Shown here one piece after another: positions 26,992 to 34,702 of a stretch of DNA of 64,000 nt. How positions within the stretch are numbered: the stretch's first letter is position 1; every line of letters begins with the position of its first letter. The stretch is from Maribellus maritimus. GTDB lineage: Bacteria > Bacteroidota > Bacteroidia > Bacteroidales > Prolixibacteraceae. Made by a program: the position numbers and the translations under genes. The DNA lies in NCBI RefSeq assembly GCF_022267315.1, contig NZ_JAIKLE010000002.1:186001-250000 (forward strand), in the 5' to 3' direction. The notes below the pieces were generated by a model. The model ran no database searches. It was not told the origin of the DNA and saw nothing but the letters and a program-made list of their open reading frames with translations.

Positions 26992-29238
26992 ATGAAAAAA
27001 TTACTTGCATTCGTATTGGGATTTGCTTTTGTAACAGGATTTATTCCATACAGTTCAGCACAGCAAACAATACAAAAGAAACTAACTCTGGAGGATTTAT
27101 ATAAAAATAATGTGTTTCGCCAGAAAGGAATAAATGCGATCCGGTGGATGAAGGATAATACAGGATATTCTGTTCTGGAAACAAATAAAGAAATTGGAGC
27201 AAAAGACATTGTAAGGTACGATGCCAAAACCGGGGACAGTGAGGTGTTGGTATCTGCCGGAAATCTAATTCCAACCGGAGAAAAGGCCCCGTTGGAAATA
27301 AGTAATTATGCCTGGACCGAAGACAATAATAAACTCCTTATTTTTACCAATACGCGAAAAGTCTGGCGTTATCACACCCGTGGCGATTACTGGGTACTGG
27401 ATTTACAAAACGGCGCTTTAACTCAGATTGGCGCTTCCATGGAACCGGCCCGTTTAATGTTTGCCAAATTTTCGCCCGATGGGAAAAATGTGGGCTTTGT
27501 ATACAAAAACAACATTTATGTGCAATCGCTGGAAACAGGAGCTGTTGAGCAGTTAACTTTTGATGGAAACGACAGGATTATTAACGGAACTTTTGACTGG
27601 GTTTATGAAGAAGAGTTGAATTGCCGCGACGGATTCAGGTGGAGCCCCGACAGCAAAAAAATATCATTCTGGCAGATGGATACCAAGGGAATGGGTACAT
27701 TTTACCTGATAAACAACATCGACTCAATTTATCCCAAAATTATTCCTTTGCCTTATCCAAAAGTAGGCACGACCAATTCTTCGGCCAAAATTGGTTCCAT
27801 AACACTCGATGATAAATTGATTACCTGGATGGACATTCCGGGCGATCCGCGAAACAATTATCTGGCGCGTATGGATTGGGCGAATTCTTCTGATGAACTG
27901 ATAATTCAGCAATTAAACCGCCAGCAGAATACCAATAAAGTATTTTTTGCAAATGCAGCAAACGGAACGGCAAAAGTAGTTTATACTGAAAAAGTGGAAA
28001 CATGGCTTGATATTCACGACGACCTTACCTGGCTCAATAAAGGGAAAGAGTTTACCTGGTTTAGCGATCAGACCGGGTGGCTGCATCTTAACCGGGTTTC
28101 CAGGGAGAATGGAAAAATAACCCCAATCACTTCGGGAGATTTTGAAGTAGTCGGGTTATCAGGAATTGATCTTGACGATAAATGGGCATATTACATTGCT
28201 TCACCGGATAATGCGACACAGCGTTATCTTTTCAGAAACCGGATGGATGGAAAAGGAAAGCAGGAACGTTTGTCTCCAGCCAACCAAACCGGTCATCATT
28301 CTTATTCAATTTCCCCCGATTGTAAATATGCTATTCATACCTTTTCAAACCATAATACGCCAACCCGGTACGAAGTAATCACACTGCCCGATCATAAAGT
28401 TCTCCGTGTTTTGGAGGACAACAAAGAATTAAACAACAAACTGGCAGAGTATACCATTCCGGAAAAAGAATTTTTCAAAATAAAAACTGACGATGGATTG
28501 GAATTTGATGCCTGGATGATTAAGCCTGTTCATTTCAACCCGGAGAAAAAATATCCTCTTATATTTTACATTTATGGCGAACCTGCGGGTTCTACTGTTC
28601 AGGACAGCTGGAGCAGCAATTTGTGGGATCAGTTGCTGGCGCAGGAAGGTTACATTGTAATGAGTATCGATAACCGCGGGACAAATACGCCCCGTGGACG
28701 CGACTGGCGGAAATGTGTGTATAAAAAAATCGGGATTACTGCTCCTGAAGACCAGGCAGCATGTGCGCGTAAAATTCTGGAATGGGATTTTGTGGATCCT
28801 GATCGTATTGGCATCTGGGGTTGGAGCGGAGGTGGCTCAAATACATTAAATTGTATGTTCAGACATCCCGAAATTTATAAAACCGGAATTGCCATTGCGT
28901 TTATAAGTAATCAGTTATTGTATGATAACATATACCAGGAACGATACATGAATTTGCCGGAGAACAACGTGGAAGGTTATCGCGACGGGAGTCCGATTAC
29001 CCACGCAAAAAAACTGGAAGGAAACCTGCTTCTGATTCATGGCTCCGGTGATGATAACTGCCATTATCAAAGTTGTGAAATGCTGGTAAATGAACTGATC
29101 AAACAGAATAAATATTTTTCGATGGTGGAATATCCAATGCGAACGCACAGCATAAACGAACGGGAAAATACATCGCTTCACTTGCGGATGACTATGCTAA
29201 ACTATTTTAAAAAGAATTTACCATTGGGCGCAAAATAG
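26992..29238 (+). CDS. Dipeptidyl peptidase IV-type serine peptidase (S9B)
   Basis: The ATG at 26992 gives 748 residues with a clear signal peptide (MKKLLAFVLGFAFVTGF, cleaved after SSAQ). An N-terminal eight-bladed propeller carries the S9B motif DWVYEEELNCRDGFRWSPD. The C-terminal alpha/beta hydrolase has S612 (GWSGGGS), D687 (HGSGDDN) and H719 (MRTHS) as triad. DPP IV enzymes clip X-Pro or X-Ala dipeptides in the periplasm. The middle Tyr of the usual GWSYGG motif is Gly here. With the M1 peptidase, OCD-family enzyme and serine dehydratase it forms a peptide/amino-acid module inside the glycan locus. Confidence 0.94.
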   Translation: MKKLLAFVLGFAFVTGFIPYSSAQQTIQKKLTLEDLYKNNVFRQKGINAIRWMKDNTGYSVLETNKEIGAKDIVRYDAKTGDSEVLVSAGNLIPTGEKAPLEISNYAWTEDNNKLLIFTNTRKVWRYHTRGDYWVLDLQNGALTQIGASMEPARLMFAKFSPDGKNVGFVYKNNIYVQSLETGAVEQLTFDGNDRIINGTFDWVYEEELNCRDGFRWSPDSKKISFWQMDTKGMGTFYLINNIDSIYPKIIPLPYPKVGTTNSSAKIGSITLDDKLITWMDIPGDPRNNYLARMDWANSSDELIIQQLNRQQNTNKVFFANAANGTAKVVYTEKVETWLDIHDDLTWLNKGKEFTWFSDQTGWLHLNRVSRENGKITPITSGDFEVVGLSGIDLDDKWAYYIASPDNATQRYLFRNRMDGKGKQERLSPANQTGHHSYSISPDCKYAIHTFSNHNTPTRYEVITLPDHKVLRVLEDNKELNNKLAEYTIPEKEFFKIKTDDGLEFDAWMIKPVHFNPEKKYPLIFYIYGEPAGSTVQDSWSSNLWDQLLAQEGYIVMSIDNRGTNTPRGRDWRKCVYKKIGITAPEDQAACARKILEWDFVDPDRIGIWGWSGGGSNTLNCMFRHPEIYKTGIAIAFISNQLLYDNIYQERYMNLPENNVEGYRDGSPITHAKKLEGNLLLIHGSGDDNCHYQSCEMLVNELIKQNKYFSMVEYPMRTHSINERENTSLHLRMTMLNYFKKNLPLGAK

Positions 29239-29259
29239 ATATTGACTAAACCAACTTAG

Positions 29260-30270
29260 ATGACTACAAAACGAATTTCGAGAAAAGGTACACGTATAAT
29301 AAAAGCCGGTGAAATAAAACAATATTATTCAATGAAACAGGCCATTGATGCAATGGAAAGGGCTTTTTCCCTTTTGTCGTCGGGAGATAGTTTTGTGCCT
29401 TTACGAAATGTTTTCAGGCTTCCTTCCAATGATTTGCTTATGCTTTTTAAGCCTGCTTATGTGGAAGATGACAAACAGGTTGCGATAAAATTTCTGACAC
29501 AACGGGAAAACAGTTGTATTATGGGAATTCCCGTTATTCAGGGTGTTGTGTTTGTAATCGATTCAGTAACGGGAGAAATCCTGTCGATTATGGATGGCGA
29601 GTATATTACTGCACTGCGAACCGGTGCTGCTAGCGGCTTGGCTACCCGGCATTTTGCAAGTAAAGATGCTCAAACTTTGGCATTGTTTGGTTGCGGAGCA
29701 CAGGGAAAAACACAAGTAGAAGCTGTTGTTTGTGAACGCAATATCAAAAAAGTTTTGGTTTTTGATAAAAACAGTAAAAGGGCAGAACGCTTTATAAATG
29801 AAATGGAGGAGAAGTTAAATCTGGAAATGATTTTTTGCAGAGATAATTCCGTTTTGCCGGAAGCTGAAATAATTTGTACTGCTACCAACTCTACCAAACC
29901 GTTGTTTCGGAGGGAGGAAGTTAAAAAGGGTGCACACATTAATGCAATCGGTTCTTTTCAGCCGCACATGCAGGAACTCGATCCTCTTTTAATAAAGGAT
30001 GCAAAAGTATATGTCGATCAGGCAGAACCTTGTTTAAAGGAAAGTGGCGATTTTATAAAAGCAAAAGCGGAGGGTATAATTGACGATAATCCCATTGTTG
30101 GCGAGATTGGTGATTTTTATTTGAAAAAAATACCGGGAAGGGAGTCCGGTGATGAAATTACTTTGTTTAAAAGTGTAGGAGTTGCCATTCAGGATTATGC
30201 GGTTGCTGCTGATATTTATAAATTTTCCCTGGAAAAGGACTTTGGTCTCGAAATCAACCTTTTTGAATAA
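29260..30270 (+). CDS. Ornithine cyclodeaminase/mu-crystallin family NAD(P)-dependent enzyme
   Basis: This 336-residue cytoplasmic protein has the OCD/mu-crystallin layout: an N-terminal segment PLRNVFRLPSNDLLMLFKPAY, a conserved TGAASGLATRHFA, and a Rossmann fold ALFGCGAQGKTQVEAV near residue 145. The family includes ornithine cyclodeaminase, alanine dehydrogenases, ketimine reductases and opine-type enzymes, so the exact reaction is open. It lies 21 bases after the DPP IV gene and upstream of serine dehydratase, which suggests use of amino acids freed from peptides. Confidence 0.88.
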   Translation: MTTKRISRKGTRIIKAGEIKQYYSMKQAIDAMERAFSLLSSGDSFVPLRNVFRLPSNDLLMLFKPAYVEDDKQVAIKFLTQRENSCIMGIPVIQGVVFVIDSVTGEILSIMDGEYITALRTGAASGLATRHFASKDAQTLALFGCGAQGKTQVEAVVCERNIKKVLVFDKNSKRAERFINEMEEKLNLEMIFCRDNSVLPEAEIICTATNSTKPLFRREEVKKGAHINAIGSFQPHMQELDPLLIKDAKVYVDQAEPCLKESGDFIKAKAEGIIDDNPIVGEIGDFYLKKIPGRESGDEITLFKSVGVAIQDYAVAADIYKFSLEKDFGLEINLFE

Positions 30271-30393
30271 TTAAACTGCTTGTGACAATGGAAAGATAAT
30301 TATGACGAAGTCTTTTGGCTTTTTTCTGAATCAATAAAACCTTTCCTTTTACAATTGTTAATATATTATAGAAGAGAATAAAAACACACGGTT

Positions 30394-32007
30394 ATGAAAA
30401 AACTACCAGGCATATTTAACGACGTGATTGGCCCTGTGATGCGGGGGCCGTCAAGTTCACACACCGCTGCATCGTGGCGAATTGCAAGAATTGCTTTGGA
30501 TATTTTAAATGATCCACTGGAGAGAGCGCTTATCGAATTTGACCGCGATGGGGCCTGGGCTCCAAACTATAGAGAACAGGGAACAACAATGGGTATCGAC
30601 GGCGGACTTCTGGGACTTGAAATAACCGATGAACGAATGAAGTTTGCCGAAAGATACGCACGGGAAGAAGGTATAAACATTGAATATAAGATAAGCTCTT
30701 TCCCAACGGATCATGCAAACACGGTGCGATTGACGCTTTGGGGGACTTCACAAAAAAGAGTGCAGATCGTTGCGGTTTCCCTGGGGGGAGGATCTTTTGA
30801 AATAAGGTCTGTTGAAGGATTTCCTGTGTTTTTGAATGGCGATTTGTTTGGAATTATCACATTTGCTTCCAATAATCCGGACTTTTCTGAAGATTTAGAA
30901 TCTGTAACTCCGCCGGAAGTCGAGTTTTTAACGGAACAAAAAGAGGGTATAACTAAGGTCGAGTTTAAATCGTCGTATCCTTTTTCCACCGAATTTATAG
31001 CTCAACTGCAAAATCACCCGCATGTTGGTGAAATAGCCGTCATCAATCCAATAATGCCTGTAGTTTCGGGTCGGCAAACAGAAATGCCATTCTCCACCAT
31101 TGAGTCATCAATTAATTATGCCGAAGAAAAAGGTTTGGATTTAGGGGATTTGGGTCTTGTTTACGAAAAATGTACCAGCGGGCTCACGGAGCAGGAGTTA
31201 GTTCATAAAATGAAGGAAATGATTCAAATCATTCATAAAAGTATCGATACCGGTTTAAACGGGACGGAGTATGCCGACCGGATTTTGCAGCAACAATCAC
31301 ACCTGGTTGGGAATGCAGTAAAAGACGGGAAAATTGCAGATTCTGTTATAACCCGTATAATTGCCAATGTATCGGCTCTTATGGAATCCAAAAGCGCCAT
31401 GGAAGTGGTTGTTGCCGTGCCAACTGCCGGCTCCTGCGGAACTGTTGGAGGATCATTGCGGGCCGTTGCAGAAAATATTGGCTCTGCCAAAGAGGAATTG
31501 GTAAAAGCCTATTATGCTGCCGGTTTGGTAGGAGCTTACTTTGCACAGGGCCCCGGATTTTCAGCAGAAGAACACGGCTGCCAGGTGGAGTGCGGAGCTG
31601 CCTCAGGAATGGCTGCCGCTGCAATGGTACAGTTAATGGGAGGTACTGCCCGGCAAGCTATTGGAGCAGCTTCAATGGCCATTCAAAATATGATTGGATT
31701 AGTTTGCGATCCGGTAGCAGACAGGGTAGAAGTACCTTGTTTGGGAAAGAATATAAGTGCAGCTGTTAATGCATATTCATCTGCAATTATGGCAGTTTCA
31801 GGATATAATCCGGTCATTCCTTTAAGCCAGGTTATCCAAACCGTTTCAAGGGTGAGTAAAACAATGCCCAGCTGTAATAAATGTACCGGAAAAGGAGGAT
31901 TGGCGATTACGGAAACGGCCATTAATTTAAAAAACAAGCTAAAAGAACTATCAATTACCGGGAGTCTAAAAAATGCTGATTTGTCAATTGATGTAAAAAG
32001 AGATTAA
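30394..32007 (+). CDS. Iron-sulfur L-serine dehydratase (fused beta and alpha domains)
   Basis: This 537-residue protein carries an SDH beta domain first (GPSSSHTAASWRIARIA near residue 15) and an SDH alpha domain after about residue 250. Alpha-domain motifs are PTAGSCGTVGG, EEHGCQVECGAASGMAA, GLVCDPVADRVEVPC and PSCNKCTGKGG. The cysteines are the likely [4Fe-4S] ligands, although the second Cys of the usual GCQ-x5-C pattern is shifted here (GCQVEC). It deaminates L-serine to pyruvate in the cytoplasm. It is somewhat longer than SdaA (about 455). Serine is the O-glycan attachment residue, so its place in the locus fits glycoprotein use; that link is inference. Confidence 0.9.
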   Translation: MKKLPGIFNDVIGPVMRGPSSSHTAASWRIARIALDILNDPLERALIEFDRDGAWAPNYREQGTTMGIDGGLLGLEITDERMKFAERYAREEGINIEYKISSFPTDHANTVRLTLWGTSQKRVQIVAVSLGGGSFEIRSVEGFPVFLNGDLFGIITFASNNPDFSEDLESVTPPEVEFLTEQKEGITKVEFKSSYPFSTEFIAQLQNHPHVGEIAVINPIMPVVSGRQTEMPFSTIESSINYAEEKGLDLGDLGLVYEKCTSGLTEQELVHKMKEMIQIIHKSIDTGLNGTEYADRILQQQSHLVGNAVKDGKIADSVITRIIANVSALMESKSAMEVVVAVPTAGSCGTVGGSLRAVAENIGSAKEELVKAYYAAGLVGAYFAQGPGFSAEEHGCQVECGAASGMAAAAMVQLMGGTARQAIGAASMAIQNMIGLVCDPVADRVEVPCLGKNISAAVNAYSSAIMAVSGYNPVIPLSQVIQTVSRVSKTMPSCNKCTGKGGLAITETAINLKNKLKELSITGSLKNADLSIDVKRD

Positions 32008-32118
32008 TCAGCATTTTTGTCGTCAGCAGAAATATAATTGCAGATTGTAATTTCCTCCGGAATATACCGGAAATAGAAATTCTGCAAAAAGTTTTTATAG
32101 CTATTTATAATTTAATGT

Positions 32119-34494
32119 TTAGTCTGTCATTGACGGAGGAAGTGCATTTTTGCCGGTTCCCCATTTTTTATTGGGCTCCGGGCCCATTTGGAAAACAAGT
32201 TCACCACCACTTGTAATCTCTTCCTGCGTAATCCATGTACGATTGAACGTTTCTCCGTTGAGTACTGCTGATTGTATATATTTATTTGTTTCTGAATTAT
32301 TTTCTGCTGTAATTGTAAAACTTTTACCATTGCCGACATCTAAAGTGGCTTTCCCAAACAAAGGACTCCCAACGGTGTAAACAGGCAGGCCGGGAGTTAC
32401 TGCATAAAATCCCATAGAACTTAAAACATACCATGATGACAACGACCCCATGTCTTCGTTTCCACACAAACCTCCCGGGCCGCTTCTGTAAAGTTCTTCG
32501 CAAACCTGACGCACGCGCTGTTGTGTTTTCCAGGGTTGACTTGCATAATTATATAAGTAAGCTACATGGTGAGATGGCTGGTTTCCGTGAACGTATTGCC
32601 CGATTGTTCCAACAACACCCACATATTTGGGAGGGGTAATAACCGGACTCATTTCAAAAAAGGTATCCAGTTTTTTTACAAAAGCTTTTTCTCCTCCAAA
32701 TAAATCAATTAAACCTTTTATGTCATGTTGAACAGACCAAATGTATTGCCAGGCATTTGATTCCGTATAATACCGGTTAGGACGCCGTCCGACCAAAAGC
32801 GGATCAAAATATTTGTAATAGGAATGTTTTCCCGCCTTAACAATTTCCTGTTCCTTTCCGTTTAATGCCTCCAACCAGGTTCCGTCGGCATGTTTCGGAC
32901 GCATAAACTGGCTTTCAGGATCCCACACATTGGTATAGTTCTTTGCTCTCTTCATAAACATTTCGTAATCATCTTTTTTGCCCAGTTCTTTGGCTAGCTG
33001 CGCAATACACCAATCGTCATAAGCAAGTTCAAGCGTATTGGGTACTGATTCGGTAACTTTGTCAACCGGAGTATAGCCCAATTCTTTATAATAGTCTAAA
33101 CCTGAACGGCCAGCATGGGCGGGAACCGGAGCTTGCGGGTTCTCCAGTGCTTTTTTGCGCATTGCGGTGTAAAGCTTTTTTACGTCATAGTCGCGATAGC
33201 CTTTTGTATAGGCATCCACAATTACAGGAATCAAATGGTCGCCAACCATCGATTCGCCAAAAATATTCAAAAAATGTTGGGCTGGTAACCACTGATAGTT
33301 TTCAACCTTGGCGACAATCGATTTTATAAAATCATTTACATGCTCAGGAGCCGTTAAAGTAAGCAGAGGATGTTGCGAGCGATAGGTATCCCAACAGGAA
33401 AATGAGCCGTAAAAATCAAATCCTTTGGCTTCATGAATTTTTCCGTCTGAACCGACATATTTTCCGTCAACATCTTGCGAAATGTACTGCGCCAGAAAAG
33501 AGTGATACATTGAGGTATAAAAAATTTCTTTTTGGTCATCGGTTGCTCCATCAATTTCAATTCGTGAAAGCTCATTGTTCCAGGTTTTTTCTGCACTACC
33601 TTTTACTGCGTCAAAATTCCAGTCTTCTATTTCTGATTGAAGATTTTTTCTTGCACCTTCCACACTGGTGTATGAAATGCCAACTTTTATAAGAATCTGC
33701 TCGTTTTCTTCTGTCTTATAGCTAACAAACGCCCCAATTTTATCTCCGTTTTCGGCATTTTTGTATGGGAAAATACTTCCGCCCGATTCAGGTGTAACAT
33801 ACGATGCATCAAAAGTTCCGTAGTAGTGGAAAGGTTTGCTAAATTCCGCTACAAAATAAACTTTGCCTAGCCCGGAGCTTCTTTCTCCTTCAATACGATT
33901 ATTATCTGCGATTTTTAATTTTGATATTTCTCCCGAAGTCATATCTCCAATCTGGTGGCCTAAATCAAGAATAATTTTGGCATTGTCTGCTTTGGGAAAA
34001 GTATATCTGTGAAAACCTGTGCGTTGGGTTGCTGTTAGTTCTGCCTTTATTTTATAATCTTCCAAAAATACTGAGTAATATCCGGGAGAGGCGGTTTCAT
34101 TGTCATGACTAAATCTCGAACGATAACCGGAATCCGGATTTTGTTTTGTTCCGGGAATAATTTGTAGTTTATCACCAACAACAGGCATCAGTAAAATATC
34201 ACCGCCGTTTACCATACCAACTCCACTCCAATGAGTGTGGCTAAATCCCATGATTGAGTTATCAGAATAAACATAGCCGGCACAGTAGGTCCACCCTTTT
34301 GTATCCGTGTCCGGACTTAAATGAACCATAGCATAGGGGAGAGATGCTCCCGGGAACGTATGCCCGAAAAAGTCGGTGCCTAGAAATGGATTTACATAAT
34401 CAGAAGTTTTTTTCTCTTTATTCACTGGAATTGAGTTTGCACAAACAGCGTAAAGCGAAAAAAACAATCCAAGTAATAATAAACGTAGTTGCAT
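32119..34494 (-). CDS. GH92 exo-alpha-mannosidase
   Basis: This 791-residue protein has a signal peptide (about 1-20, ending VCAN). The N-terminal domain shows SDYVNPFLGTDFFGHTFPGA, the Ca/aromatic pocket start of GH92. In the (alpha/alpha)6 domain E578 (TESNAWQYIW) and D681 (GNEDMGSLSSWYVLSSMG) match the general acid and base of the family model BT3990. GH92 enzymes remove alpha-1,2, -1,3, -1,4 or -1,6 mannose with inversion and Ca2+. It has no extra C-terminal domains, unlike the other three GH92 here, and it is the only large inner gene on the minus strand. It is therefore expressed separately, convergent with serine dehydratase and divergent from the GH2 gene. Confidence 0.95.
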   Translation of the reverse strand: MQLRLLLLGLFFSLYAVCANSIPVNKEKKTSDYVNPFLGTDFFGHTFPGASLPYAMVHLSPDTDTKGWTYCAGYVYSDNSIMGFSHTHWSGVGMVNGGDILLMPVVGDKLQIIPGTKQNPDSGYRSRFSHDNETASPGYYSVFLEDYKIKAELTATQRTGFHRYTFPKADNAKIILDLGHQIGDMTSGEISKLKIADNNRIEGERSSGLGKVYFVAEFSKPFHYYGTFDASYVTPESGGSIFPYKNAENGDKIGAFVSYKTEENEQILIKVGISYTSVEGARKNLQSEIEDWNFDAVKGSAEKTWNNELSRIEIDGATDDQKEIFYTSMYHSFLAQYISQDVDGKYVGSDGKIHEAKGFDFYGSFSCWDTYRSQHPLLTLTAPEHVNDFIKSIVAKVENYQWLPAQHFLNIFGESMVGDHLIPVIVDAYTKGYRDYDVKKLYTAMRKKALENPQAPVPAHAGRSGLDYYKELGYTPVDKVTESVPNTLELAYDDWCIAQLAKELGKKDDYEMFMKRAKNYTNVWDPESQFMRPKHADGTWLEALNGKEQEIVKAGKHSYYKYFDPLLVGRRPNRYYTESNAWQYIWSVQHDIKGLIDLFGGEKAFVKKLDTFFEMSPVITPPKYVGVVGTIGQYVHGNQPSHHVAYLYNYASQPWKTQQRVRQVCEELYRSGPGGLCGNEDMGSLSSWYVLSSMGFYAVTPGLPVYTVGSPLFGKATLDVGNGKSFTITAENNSETNKYIQSAVLNGETFNRTWITQEEITSGGELVFQMGPEPNKKWGTGKNALPPSMTD

Positions 34495-34702
34495 GATGTT
34501 GAGTTTTAGTTATTGTTTACAGAATGTAATAAAAAGAATCTTAACCTTTTTGGCGAAATTATATTTTAATTTTTTATTGATGGGTTAAAAGATAATGTAA
34601 TTTGATTAATATAAGCGAAGTTTTTATCTTTTATTAATTATTATTTTGTTATAGTGAGTTCTGTACAAAGTTTGCAGTAATTTTCTTTTTCAAAAAAATT
34701 TT
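34495..34702. promoter_or_regulatory. Divergent promoter region between GH92 and GH2
   Basis: These 208 AT-rich bases must hold promoters for both the minus-strand GH92 and the plus-strand run beginning with GH2. I find no exact TAnnTTTG match on the plus strand; the nearest is TACAAAGTTTG at about 34667. No long palindrome was seen. The call rests on gene orientation only. Confidence 0.4.

Noticed and set aside
32040-32085. Weak inverted repeat around TCCGGAATATACCGGA between serine dehydratase and GH92
   Set aside because: Only a short GC core pairs and there is no U-tract on either strand, so a terminator cannot be supported.
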